This document shows positions 50,781 through 58,475 of a stretch of DNA of 58,475 nt, piece after piece. The stretch covers positions 1 through 58,475 of the forward strand of contig JAMOAW010000005.1 of the NCBI GenBank assembly GCA_039908535.1, written 5' to 3'. Each line of letters starts with the position of its first letter. Position 1 is the first letter of the stretch. The position numbers were made by a program, and so were the translations under genes. Source of the DNA: JAMOAW01 sp039908535 (GTDB lineage: Bacteria; Pseudomonadota; Magnetococcia; Magnetococcales; JADFZT01). The notes beneath the pieces were generated by a model. That model made no database searches and was not told the DNA's origin. It saw only the letters and a list, made by a program, of their open reading frames with translations.

Positions 50781-51077
50781 TTAATTTGGTTTGGAGGAGG
50801 TTTTGTATCCAGGGCCATCCCCTGGGCTCTCCTCATGGATCAACAATAGATTAACGCGGTCAAGAAGTTCATTCCACACTAAAGTTAAAAGACCCAGCTC
50901 GCGGACGATGTTATCGGTATTGGCTTTTTCTTCGGGAGATAAATTTTTATCCATTTGGCGAATGGAAGCCATCCCGGCCAACAGAGCGTTTTGAGTTTTT
51001 ACCGCAACTTGTGAAATTTTTTTCAAACTTTCGGTATCCATCTCGTCAAGATCCCAATCGAACTGTTTTATTGACAT
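50781..51077 (-). CDS. Small helical protein of unknown function
   Basis: A 98-residue protein from ATG 51077, which is preceded by AAAGGTG; a longer frame to 51131 is less likely. It is mostly predicted helix (TESLKKISQVAVKTQNALLA, then IRELGLLTLVWNEL-like) without Cys or signal peptide, and has a Gly/Pro-rich tail. I do not recognise the family. A magnetosome or phasin-like role cannot be supported from sequence. Confidence 0.55.
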   Translation of the reverse strand: MSIKQFDWDLDEMDTESLKKISQVAVKTQNALLAGMASIRQMDKNLSPEEKANTDNIVRELGLLTLVWNELLDRVNLLLIHEESPGDGPGYKTSSKPN

Positions 51078-51197
51078 TTTTTCACCTTTGAATTGGGTTG
51101 CATTATTTTTTACCATAAAAAAATCAGCCAATGAGATATTTTTATTCTATACTACATATTATGGAATAATATTTCATAGATAAAATGGGGTAAGGCA

Positions 51198-53132
51198 ATG
51201 GAAAGTATGAATCGTTCATATAGTTGGTTTGTAGGGACTCACCCTATTGGAGATTGGTGGCGTTTTGAGTGGAAGAAAATTGGAAAAATAAAAATCAAGA
51301 CCTTGGGGGGCGGCGAACCGCCCCCCAAGCCCCCCACCCTTTTTTTTAAAAACTCTGGGGGATTCATCCCCCAGAGTTTTGATTTCTTTGCCCGTAGGGC
51401 ATCCTATTCAATATTTATATGGTTTGCTTTGGTTGCGCCAGTGACCGCAGAGGTAATCCCGCCTGTAGCACCGATTATGCGCCTGGAAGGGGGCATGCAT
51501 ACCAATATGATCCGTGGGATTGCCAGTAATAGTTCTGGGAACTTTTTGGCGACGGTCTCTTTGGACAAAACTATACGTTTATGGTCGGGGGCCAACGGAG
51601 AATTATTACAAGTTTTGCGTATTCCGATCAATCAAGGACGGGATGGTAAATTGTTTGCGGTGGCGGTCTCGCCAAATGGAGAGACCATAGCCGTTGGGGG
51701 GCTTACCGGTTTGGACTGGGATAATTATATCTCTGTCTATTTTTTTAATAAATCATCAGGGGCCATGATCGGACGCATTCCCAATCTACCGAGTGTGATT
51801 AATCATTTAGCATTTTCGATGGATGGACGTTTTTTAGCGATTGTTTTATCTAAAAAGCAAGGTCTGCGGATTTATAATGTTCAGAATGGCCAGTTGGTTG
51901 GACAAGACAAAGAGTATGCAGCAGACAGTTTTTGGGTTGATTTTGATTCTTATGGTCGAGTGGTGACTGCCTGTGATGATGGGTATGTACGTCTTTACGA
52001 TCCCAAATTTCAACTGATCACCAAACAAAAACTTGTAGAGACAAAACGCCCCTATTCTGTAGCTTTTTCTCCAAATGGGGACAAAATCATCGTTGGATTT
52101 CGGGGGCCACCTCTGGTAACAGTGGTGGATGGACAGAATCTTTCTATTCTTTATCAACCAGATTTGACCGATGCACGCGGATCTTTACGGGTGGTGGCTT
52201 GGTCCAAAGATGGAAAATCGATTTATGCCAGTGGCGATCTTCGCAATAATAATTGGCACCTGATGCGTTGGTGGAGCAACGAAGGGAAATTAAACGAGCA
52301 ACAAAAGAGTGAATATATCGACTTGCCAATCTCGACCAATACGGTCATGCAGCTGCTGCCGTTGCTGGATGGGGGGATCGCCTATGTAGCGACCGATCCG
52401 GCGGTTGGTAAACTGGATAGCCAAGGATATCGTCTTTTTCACAAAACAAGTCCCACCGTTTCGTTTAAAGATATTGCCCCTTTTTTAAAGATTTCTTCAG
52501 ACGGGTCGGTGGTGCAATTTTCTTATGCAGCAAAGGGCCAACAGCCCGCTTTTTTTGACGTTAATTCCATGACATTACTCAAAGGTTCTCCTGGCTCAGA
52601 GAAACTGTTGGCACCCATCACCGAACGGCCCAATTTTGTGATCACTGGGTGGAATTCCAAAACTGAACCCATGCAATTGAATGGTAAGACGATCAAATTA
52701 AACAAAAACGAGGTACCATACTCTCTGGCGATCGATCCTCAAGGACGATTTTTTGTTTTGGGAACGAATTTTTTTCTACGTTTACTGACCCTTCAAGGCG
52801 AGGAACATTGGCGCATACCCATTCCAGGATCGGTTTTTGGGATCAACATCACAGAGAATGGCCGCTTTATCGTCGCGGCGTTGAGCAATGGTACGATACG
52901 TTGGTATCTTTCGGGCATGGGTCGTGAGGTTTTGGCCTTTTTTCCCCATAATGATCAAAGGAATTGGGTTCTATGGAATCAAAATAGACTTTTTTCGGCT
53001 TCCCCTGGGGCGGAAGAGATGCTTGGTTGGCATTTTAATCAGGGCAATGCCAAGGAGGCCAAATTTATCCCGGCGGCACAATTTGGCGTTAAATATAATC
53101 GACCAGATATACTTCGTAGGACATTTAAGTAA
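51198..53132 (+). CDS. WD40/beta-propeller protein with a repeat-derived N-terminal segment
   Basis: A 644-residue frame. From about residue 95 it has WD40-like blades: NMIRGIASNSSGNFLATVSLDKTIRLWS in part, VAVSPNGETIAVGG, VAFSPNGDKIIVGF, VAWSKDGKSIYASG, then weaker blades to the end. Residues 28-71 are translated from a type A repeat (TLGGGEPPPKPP, FIPQSFDFFARRA). Directly after is a hydrophobic stretch, YSIFIWFALVAPVTAEV, which looks like the core and cleavage site of a signal peptide. The repeat therefore seems to have landed in frame at the front of an exported protein. Whether translation starts at 51198 or at a weak codon past the repeat is open. Export is inferred. Confidence 0.72.
   Translation: MESMNRSYSWFVGTHPIGDWWRFEWKKIGKIKIKTLGGGEPPPKPPTLFFKNSGGFIPQSFDFFARRASYSIFIWFALVAPVTAEVIPPVAPIMRLEGGMHTNMIRGIASNSSGNFLATVSLDKTIRLWSGANGELLQVLRIPINQGRDGKLFAVAVSPNGETIAVGGLTGLDWDNYISVYFFNKSSGAMIGRIPNLPSVINHLAFSMDGRFLAIVLSKKQGLRIYNVQNGQLVGQDKEYAADSFWVDFDSYGRVVTACDDGYVRLYDPKFQLITKQKLVETKRPYSVAFSPNGDKIIVGFRGPPLVTVVDGQNLSILYQPDLTDARGSLRVVAWSKDGKSIYASGDLRNNNWHLMRWWSNEGKLNEQQKSEYIDLPISTNTVMQLLPLLDGGIAYVATDPAVGKLDSQGYRLFHKTSPTVSFKDIAPFLKISSDGSVVQFSYAAKGQQPAFFDVNSMTLLKGSPGSEKLLAPITERPNFVITGWNSKTEPMQLNGKTIKLNKNEVPYSLAIDPQGRFFVLGTNFFLRLLTLQGEEHWRIPIPGSVFGINITENGRFIVAALSNGTIRWYLSGMGREVLAFFPHNDQRNWVLWNQNRLFSASPGAEEMLGWHFNQGNAKEAKFIPAAQFGVKYNRPDILRRTFK
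51281..51409 (+). repeat. Repeat A inside the WD40 gene, in frame
   Basis: TTGGGGGGCGGCGAACCGCC and the middle CTCTGGGGGATTCATCCCCC hairpin are present and the end reads GCCCGTAGGGCATCCTATTC. The terminal CATCATGTTC is mutated, removing the ATG. It is one of the few copies lying wholly within an open reading frame. Confidence 0.9.
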
Positions 53133-53148
53133 GTGTTAAAAAAAAATG

Positions 53149-53513
53149 TAACCATTTACCGAAGTAAAATTTTACGTTAATTGAAACTCAATGATTTATT
53201 GCTTGGGCGTAACCGATAAATAAAAAAAAGGGGTCTGGGGGATTGCCCCCAGGGTTTTGTTTTTGACTTTGTTTTTGACCTCGGTTTTGCTTCCTTCAAA
53301 AAGCAGGGGGATTGGGGGATGCAATCCCCCAAGGTCTTGACTTGGCTTTTTGTTCAGGCACTCGTTCATCGTCCACACTTAAATGTGGTGGTACCATGAT
53401 TTTTTTGTAACCGTTCAGATAAAAAAAAATCAAAAACAAGACCCTGGGAGCAATCCCCCAGACCCCTTTTTTTTAAATAATAACAGACGACCACGGTTAA
53501 GTGTGGTGGTACC
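53149..53513. repeat. Nested type B repeat cluster
   Basis: It begins TAACCATTTACCGAAGTAAA and shares the GTAAAATTTTAC and CAATGATTTATTG module with 32636-32709. Then comes a type B core with CTGGGGG-ATTG-CCCCCAG and GGGGATGCAATCCCC, then CTTAAATGTGGTGGTACC, then TAACCGTTCAGAT with a partial core, then GGTTAAGTGTGGTGGTACC. At least two elements seem inserted next to or into each other. The 385-bp gap holds no gene. Confidence 0.85.
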
Positions 53514-53517
53514 AAAA

Positions 53518-54294
53518 TCATGGTAGAGGCATTTTTTTGGTCCACTGTTCCAATTCGTTTATTCTTTCTTCACCCACGGGATGGGTGCTTAAAAAATCGA
53601 TCAGTTGTTTTTTGGAGTGGGCGAGTAAATTTTTATTAAAACGAACCGCCGCCTGGGGATCAAATCCAGCTTGATACATATAAAGAAGCCCAATTTGATC
53701 GGCTTCGCGTTCACTGTCTCTGGAATATTTTCTTTTAATGGCAAAGCCACCAAACTCCACCAAAGATCCGCCCAGAGGCAGACCTACCAAATCCATGCCA
53801 ATTCCGATCACACTGCCCCAAGTATCGATTTGCTCCGCCTGCTGAGCGGATTGACTTTGATGATTTTTTTTGTGGTGGGCGATTTCATGTCCCAAGACAA
53901 AGGCCAATTGATCCCAATCCTCACCAATCAACTGGAGTAAACCAAGATTGACCCCAACCATGAGGCGATTTTCCTCTTTCCAGGCATAGGCGTTGAGTTG
54001 AGTATCGGGAAGCAGCACCAATTCGGTTTGTATGTCACTCACTTTTTCGATGCGGGCTTTTACTTGGAGAATAGATTCCAAACGGGATTTTCCCAATGCT
54101 GGCATGGCTTGCAGGGTAAAACGATTTTTTAAAAACTCAGGGGTTCGGGAGGGTGGAGGAGAGGAAACGTCGGAAGCACAAGAGGTATATAAGAAAGCCA
54201 ACATCCACAACAATGGGAGGAGCTTATGGGACGGTTCTGAACTCCCCAAGGTTTTGTTTTTAAGTTTTCCGATCCATTTAAATCTCGATGGCAT
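53518..54294 (-). CDS. M48 family metallopeptidase, probable lipoprotein
   Basis: A 258-residue protein from ATG 54294, overlapping the Aas-like gene by 17 bp; the frame extends to 54333. The zinc site HEIAHHKKNH lies mid-protein, with the third ligand Glu in SEREADQIGLLYMYQAGFD and a closing STHPVGEERI. This is the BepA/LoiP-like periplasmic group, which degrades misfolded outer-membrane proteins. A hydrophobic LLPLLWMLAFLYTSC ends in a possible lipobox Cys. The preceding segment (WIGKLKNKTLGSSEPSHK) is encoded by a decayed type A repeat, so the original N-terminus has been changed. Confidence 0.83.
   Translation of the reverse strand: MPSRFKWIGKLKNKTLGSSEPSHKLLPLLWMLAFLYTSCASDVSSPPPSRTPEFLKNRFTLQAMPALGKSRLESILQVKARIEKVSDIQTELVLLPDTQLNAYAWKEENRLMVGVNLGLLQLIGEDWDQLAFVLGHEIAHHKKNHQSQSAQQAEQIDTWGSVIGIGMDLVGLPLGGSLVEFGGFAIKRKYSRDSEREADQIGLLYMYQAGFDPQAAVRFNKNLLAHSKKQLIDFLSTHPVGEERINELEQWTKKMPLP
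54230..54279 (-). repeat. Decayed repeat A at the gene overlap
   Basis: On the minus strand: ATGGATCGGAAAACTTAAAA, then ACCTTGGGGAGTTCAGAACC. The head and first hairpin (loop AGAA still present) are recognisable; the rest is lost. It spans the stop region of the Aas-like gene and the N-terminal codons of the M48 gene. Confidence 0.75.
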
Positions 54295-56413
54295 GTGCCA
54301 GTTCCAAGGCGGCGTTATAATCGATTTTGCCATTGCCCAGCAGAGGAATTTTTTCCACGGTTAAAATGGTTTTAGGCAAATAAATTTCTCCAAGCCCTTT
54401 TTGTTGGGCCATGGTGGTTAATTGAGTGCGGTCTGGATTTTGTTTTTCAGTTAAGAGGATCAATCGTTCGTTTTTACGTGGGTCTGGTACGGTCAACACG
54501 GCGTGCCGATCATCGCTCCAAAGTTCCTCGACAAGAGCCTCGACGGCGGCCAAGGAGACCATTTCACCAGCGATTTTAGCAAAACGTTTGCTACGCCCGA
54601 CCATGAACAAAAATCCATCGGTGTCGATTCTGACGATGTCCCCGGTTGGATACCACCCCAAGCCTCGTTCGCCCTGGGGAGTCATGACAGCACCGATAGT
54701 TTTTGGAGAGAGATACCCCAGCATGATATTTGGTCCCGTGACCTCCAACGCTCCTGCGTTATGGATACCAGTTACGGGCGTCAGAAGATGTTTGATACCT
54801 GGCAGCAGCCGCCCCATACTGCCGGGACGGTTTTCCAAAGGGGTGTTGACGGCCAGTGCGGGACTGGTTTCCGTGCAGCCATAGCCTTCTAAAATACGCA
54901 GACCAAATTTCTCCAACCATAACTGTCGGGTGGTGGGTCGGAGAGGTTCGGCACCCGCGAAGACCAGACGCAGGGTATGGAAATCAAACGGATGGGCGGT
55001 GCGACCATAACCAGCCAAAAAGGTGTTGGTGCCGGCTAAAATCGTAGCGCGATGTTGCAAGGCGAGTTGAGGAATTTCTCGATAGTCGAGTGGCGAAGGA
55101 TGCAACAAAAGGCGCATTCCATGCAACAGCGGCATTAACGCCCCTACTGTTAACCCAAAGGAGTGAAACATAGGCAAGACATTGAAGAAAAGATCATCGC
55201 GACGCAACTCAATCCGTGCGGCCACCTGAACACCATTGGTGATTAAATTGGCATGGGAGAGGAGCACTCCTTTGGGTGTTCCTTCCGAACCAGAGGTAAA
55301 TAAAATAACCGCAGGATCATCGGGACGCACCGCTGCTTGGCGTTTTTGTATCCAACGGTTGGGAAGCAGACCGCTCAAATAGACGGCGATGGCTTTTCCT
55401 GTCGTCAATTCTTTTTTGATATCTTCTAGGTAGATGATGGTCACTATTGCTTCCAAAGCGGCGATAGCGGCTTCCAGATGGGCTTTGCGCACAAACAATC
55501 GCGAGGTTAAGATAATTTTCAGGCCCGCCAGTTGCGCGGCCGCTACCATGGGTTTGCTGCCAACGCTAAAATTAAGCAAAGCTGGAACACACCCTAAGGC
55601 CTGTAACGCAAAAAAGGTGATCACTGCCCCGACACTGGTTGGTAACACGATACCGACCCGTTCGCCGATATCGACTTTTTTGTCTAATAGATGCGCCAGC
55701 ACCCGTGCCCGAAACACAAGTTGCGCATGGGTCGCGTGTTGACCTAAACTGTCTTGGATAGGGATGGCAAAACGGTTATGAGCCACCCTTTTTTGGGCCC
55801 AACGCAACCCTTCCCACAGGGTTTGCGGTTTTGGGACGGCCAAGAGACGGGCCCAAGCCAAACAATCCCCCAAAAAATATGTTGCTTGTTGACGCTGATT
55901 TGTTTGGGAGGCGTTGGCATCCAAAAGAAAAGGGCGCGTAGGAAAAAAATGTATACGGATGCGCGGCCAAAATTTACAGGAACCACGCCGATGCAGATGA
56001 ACCGGTAAAATCGGCACCCCAGCTTGCGTGAGCAACAGGGCCGACCAATCCGACATTTTGCCGATGGTTCCACCGGCAAGAAGTGGCGACACTTCCGGAA
56101 AAAGAGCCACCACCCCAGCTTGGCGCAGATGTTGAAGAAGGGGGGCCAATTCGTCCATATCGCCCTTTTGAATGTTTATGGCTTGCGGCGTGGGGTGCCA
56201 CCACCGCCACCACGGGGGAGGAGGAAAAGAGGAATCATAGGCAAATAAGGTGTTGTCTGGTAGAGCTAAATAGAGTAAAAACCAATCTAGAGAGGTGTTT
56301 TTATTGGCAACGATTAAAATACCTTGTTGGGTTTCGGATAGGGAATAAAAATTCCGCAATGGAATCTTAAAAAGCCAGGAGAGAAAGGGACGCAAATATT
56401 TTTTGGCAAACAT
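54278..56413 (-). CDS. Aas-like fusion: PlsC-type domain plus acyl-ACP/CoA ligase
   Basis: A 711-residue protein. Residues about 1-190 are an acyltransferase domain of the PlsC/Aas kind, but the HX4D motif reads NKNTSLD, with Lys38 in place of the catalytic His and Asp43 kept. The later FPEG motif is FPEVSP. Residues about 205-711 form an AMP-dependent ligase: ILFTSGSEGTPKGVLLSHANL in part (about 372-392), GYGCTETSPAL, YPTGDIVRI and the catalytic-lysine motif LGNGKIDYNAA near the C-terminus. Aas re-acylates lysophospholipids in E. coli. Here the ligase looks active while the acyltransferase probably is not. The M48 gene overlaps its end. Confidence 0.85.
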   Translation of the reverse strand: MFAKKYLRPFLSWLFKIPLRNFYSLSETQQGILIVANKNTSLDWFLLYLALPDNTLFAYDSSFPPPPWWRWWHPTPQAINIQKGDMDELAPLLQHLRQAGVVALFPEVSPLLAGGTIGKMSDWSALLLTQAGVPILPVHLHRRGSCKFWPRIRIHFFPTRPFLLDANASQTNQRQQATYFLGDCLAWARLLAVPKPQTLWEGLRWAQKRVAHNRFAIPIQDSLGQHATHAQLVFRARVLAHLLDKKVDIGERVGIVLPTSVGAVITFFALQALGCVPALLNFSVGSKPMVAAAQLAGLKIILTSRLFVRKAHLEAAIAALEAIVTIIYLEDIKKELTTGKAIAVYLSGLLPNRWIQKRQAAVRPDDPAVILFTSGSEGTPKGVLLSHANLITNGVQVAARIELRRDDLFFNVLPMFHSFGLTVGALMPLLHGMRLLLHPSPLDYREIPQLALQHRATILAGTNTFLAGYGRTAHPFDFHTLRLVFAGAEPLRPTTRQLWLEKFGLRILEGYGCTETSPALAVNTPLENRPGSMGRLLPGIKHLLTPVTGIHNAGALEVTGPNIMLGYLSPKTIGAVMTPQGERGLGWYPTGDIVRIDTDGFLFMVGRSKRFAKIAGEMVSLAAVEALVEELWSDDRHAVLTVPDPRKNERLILLTEKQNPDRTQLTTMAQQKGLGEIYLPKTILTVEKIPLLGNGKIDYNAALELAHAIEI

Positions 56414-56427
56414 AGGTTTTTATTAAT

Positions 56428-56540
56428 CTATCGGAAAAATTAAAATCAAGACTTTGGGGCCCGCCCCCCCCAAGGTCTTAAAAAAAAGAGGGGGTCTGGG
56501 GGATTCATCCCCCAGGGTTTTGTCTTTGATTTTTTTCACT
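56428..56540 (+). repeat. Dispersed repeat A, shortened copy
   Basis: CTATCGGAAAAATTAAAATC, a shortened first hairpin (TTTGGGGCCCGCCCCCCCCAAGG-like) and a normal CTGGGGG/CCCCCAG hairpin; it lacks the GCCC/GGGC end. It lies upstream of the Aas-like gene and downstream of the ferritin-like gene. Confidence 0.85.
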
Positions 56541-56577
56541 CCCCCCCCTTTTTTTGAAGGCGTTTTTAGGGGAGCAA

Positions 56578-57060
56578 TTACAGACCAGGTCGCTCGTCAG
56601 GGGTCATATCCAACGAGAGCAATAGATTAGTCAAGGCATTTTTATGTTTTTGTTCAATTTTGACCATCTCCTGGCAATAGCTTGCCACCTCTGGGCTGGT
56701 GGCTTTGAGAGCCAATTGCTCATAGGTGTCGCGGGCTTGATTTTCCAGTTCAATGGCTAAAGCCAAAACGGTGCGCAAATCGCCATTTTGAATGACATTC
56801 ATCTCATTTTCAGAGATGGTTGCCTCCATATTGGATTCCAACTCTGTCAAATATTGATAGGGGTCAAAATCCAAGACACAAGGGGCATTTTTGGCTCGTT
56901 CGATCAAGGAGCGGGCATGATCGTCTTCCATTTGGGCCATTTCCAGGAAAAGCATTCTGGATTCGTCGTTATGGGTAATCTCAGAGGCCTTGTTATAGAA
57001 AGCCCCGGCATGAACTTCTTGGAATAAGGCAGATTTAAAAAAATCGGTAGCAGTTTGCAT
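56578..57060 (-). CDS. Ferritin-like (rubrerythrin family) diiron protein
   Basis: A 160-residue four-helix bundle. Candidate diiron ligands are Glu15 (QEVHAGAFY), the ExxH in MAQMEDDHARSL, the Glu in LAIELENQARDTYEQLA, and ExxH in KIEQKHKNALTNLL. There is no C-terminal rubredoxin domain, so it is of the short rubrerythrin/erythrin type that handles peroxide or iron. The minus-strand start has AAGGAGTCC-type sequence upstream (seen as GGACTCCT on the plus strand), a good ribosome site. It is monocistronic and divergent from the radical SAM gene. Confidence 0.83.
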   Translation of the reverse strand: MQTATDFFKSALFQEVHAGAFYNKASEITHNDESRMLFLEMAQMEDDHARSLIERAKNAPCVLDFDPYQYLTELESNMEATISENEMNVIQNGDLRTVLALAIELENQARDTYEQLALKATSPEVASYCQEMVKIEQKHKNALTNLLLSLDMTPDERPGL

Positions 57061-57234
57061 GAAGGACTCCTCAATGTTTCAAGATTTAATTTTTATGATC
57101 CATTCTGGTTCAATTCTTTTTCAAACCAGGTGCCAATTGCGCTATTAAGACATAGAAAGGAGCTAAATTCAATGTAGGTTGTAACGATGATGATCGCCTA
57201 AACCCGATAGCTCAATAAAAAAGGAGAGATGACA

Positions 57235-58290
57235 ATGCATGTAAGCTATTGGCAACTGTGTGCGGATGGACGAATGGCGTGTACACTTTGTCCCCGAGGG
57301 TGTCGATTGCAAGATGGGCAACGGGGGTTATGTTTTGTCCGCGCCCGCCAAAAGGAGCATATGGTTTTGACCACTTTTGGGCGGTCGAGCGGTTTTTGCA
57401 TTGATCCGATCGAAAAAAAACCCATCAATCATTTTTTACCAGGAACTCCGACGCTCTCTTTTGGGACTGCGGGGTGTAATTTGACCTGCAAATTTTGTCA
57501 AAATTGGCATATGAGTAAATCCAAACAGATGGATGCTCTGACCGCTATTGCCACCCCAGAGGTATTGGCGACGGCGGCGATTAAACTGGGCTGTCGGAGC
57601 GTCTCTTTTACCTACAACGATCCCGTTATTTTTTTAGAATATGCGGTGGCCGTCGCGCAAGCCTGTCGGCAGCAGGGAATCAAAAATATTGCGGTGACGG
57701 CCGGTTATATCAACCCAGAACCACGGATTGAGTTTTTTAAGGCGATGGATGCCACCAATGTGGATTTAAAATCCTTCAGTGAGCATTTTTATCGTAAGTT
57801 GGTTGGGGGAAGGCTGCAACCGGTTTTGGAAACCTTGGAATATATCTATCACGAGACCGAGGTTTGGATGGAAATCACCACTTTGTTAATTCCGGGTGAG
57901 AATGATTCAGACGCCGAATTGCACGCCTTAACGCAATGGGTGGTGGAGCGACTTGGGGTAACGGTTCCGCTACATTTTACCGCGTTTCACCCCGATTGGC
58001 GTCTTCAAGGGCGGCCGCGCACTCCCCTTTCGACCCTCACGCGCGCCCGTCAGATTGCCCTGACCAATGGTCTTCGCTATGTCTATACTGGCAATGTGCA
58101 AGATAGAACAGGAAGTACGACATACTGTCATCACTGCCAAACCCCATTAATTGTCCGGGATGGTTGGACGATAATAAATTGGCATTTGACTGAAAATGGG
58201 TGTTGTGTTCACTGTGCGACCCCCTGTTCTGGCGTTTTTGAGGCAAGTCCGGGCCATTGGGGAGCCAAACGCATACCTGTTCGATTTTAA
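57235..58290 (+). CDS. amrS: AmmeMemoRadiSam system radical SAM enzyme
   Basis: About 351 residues. The ATG at 57235 is 8 bp after AAGGAG; the ATG at 57229 is only 2 bp from it. The N-terminal zinc- or cluster-type CTLCPRGCRLQDGQRGLC is the AmrS signature. The radical SAM motif is CNLTCKFC (about 84-91). Further markers are SFTYNDPVIFLEYA and FHPDWR. The C-terminal CHHC and CCVHC pairs suggest an added metal-binding region. AmrS is linked to AMMECR1 and Memo proteins in many genomes, with unknown reaction; those partners are not in this window. Confidence 0.9.
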   Translation: MHVSYWQLCADGRMACTLCPRGCRLQDGQRGLCFVRARQKEHMVLTTFGRSSGFCIDPIEKKPINHFLPGTPTLSFGTAGCNLTCKFCQNWHMSKSKQMDALTAIATPEVLATAAIKLGCRSVSFTYNDPVIFLEYAVAVAQACRQQGIKNIAVTAGYINPEPRIEFFKAMDATNVDLKSFSEHFYRKLVGGRLQPVLETLEYIYHETEVWMEITTLLIPGENDSDAELHALTQWVVERLGVTVPLHFTAFHPDWRLQGRPRTPLSTLTRARQIALTNGLRYVYTGNVQDRTGSTTYCHHCQTPLIVRDGWTIINWHLTENGCCVHCATPCSGVFEASPGHWGAKRIPVRF

Positions 58291-58475
58291 ATGTATCGCA
58301 AAAATAGAGATCAAAACCTTGGGGGGCTCAGAACCGCCCCCCCCGAGGTCTTGATTTTGAGTTCTTAAAAAAAAGAGGGGGTCTGGGGGATTCATCCCCC
58401 AGGGTTTGGCCTTTGATTTTTTTTTTGCCCGCAGGGCATCATGTTCATGTATCGGAAAAATAAAAATCAAGACCT
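58291..58475 (+). repeat. Dispersed repeat A, full copy and start of a tandem copy
   Basis: The full unit (58291-58446) starts at ATGTATCGCAAAAAT directly after the TAA of the radical SAM gene and ends CATGTTC. A second unit begins at once (58447, ATGTATCGGAAAAATA) and runs off the window. The first hairpin is followed by GAGGTCTTG, a partial version of the long palindrome seen at 28391. Confidence 0.93.

Noticed and set aside
1..58475. CRISPR array
   Set aside because: The dispersed repeats are too long and unevenly spaced, with no regular spacers and no cas genes.
1..58475. tRNA, rRNA or other known structured RNA genes
   Set aside because: I saw no cloverleaf with a conserved TTCGA arm and no rRNA-like stretch; a tRNAscan or Infernal run would be decisive.

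Overview
The window reads as chromosomal DNA of a Gram-negative proteobacterium. It carries MltA, an M48 lipoprotein protease, a Tim44-domain protein, UvrA, QueG, NadA, CimA, LysC and GlnB, with moderate GC and dense operons. Several features would fit an alphaproteobacterial or Magnetococcia-like lineage: FixL-type PAS domains, a Tim44-like protein, a PCMT-like gene and very repeat-rich spacers. That placement is inference; no rRNA or tRNA gene is visible to fix it.

Layout. 1-2565: 3' part of a cadherin-repeat surface protein. 2717-5637 (minus): a four-gene set made of a Tat-leader-like small protein, a PqqD-like protein, an HprK-related kinase and a nucleotidyltransferase. This resembles the tailoring kit of some lasso-peptide clusters without the cyclase. 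5953-10739 (minus): SQR-like flavoprotein, Uup-type ABC-F ATPase, DUF898 membrane protein, siroheme synthase N-domain enzyme. 10948-12767 (minus): an OLD-like AAA ATPase overlapping a DUF4276 (Toprim-like) gene, a probable two-gene defence module. 13138-19689 (plus): uvrA, a GlcF-like Fe-S protein, a Tim44-domain protein and mltA. 20055-24799: a five-PAS hybrid histidine kinase with an HD-GYP response regulator. 25211-36805: an exopolysaccharide or glycan locus (two GT4 glycosyltransferases, two asparagine-synthase-type amidotransferases, WecB, a DegT-type aminotransferase, a FemAB/BioF2-like acyltransferase, a polysaccharide deacetylase). 36877-49720: housekeeping and signalling genes (queG, nadA, two HD-domain hydrolases, a ChaN-PDZ protein, an oxidoreductase, a PCMT-like protein, lysC, cimA, glnB, a cNMP-GGDEF protein). 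50134-58290: an exonuclease, a WD40-like protein, an M48 protease, an Aas-like fusion, a ferritin-like protein and an AmrS-type radical SAM enzyme.

The most striking feature is a modular dispersed repeat family present at about 28 sites. The full unit (A) is about 155-165 bp. It starts at ATGTATCGGAAAAA, ends at GGGCATCATGTTC, and holds three hairpins: a G6CGG/CCGC6 stem with an AGAA loop, CTGGGGG/CCCCCAG, and GCCC/GGGC. Copies sit at most operon borders, sometimes in tandem with an exact junction. They run into coding regions: one provides the stop codon of an HD-domain gene, others form the C-termini of GlcF and MltA, and others form N-terminal segments of the WD40 and M48 proteins. One copy has a rewritten but still complementary stem around the same AGAA loop, which suggests that the folded structure is kept. 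A second type (B) shares the hairpins but has its own core and terminal inverted repeats (TAACCGTTCA...TGAACGGTTA, or GGTACCACC-like ends), as a MITE would. I know of no described system matching this family, but I could not search databases.
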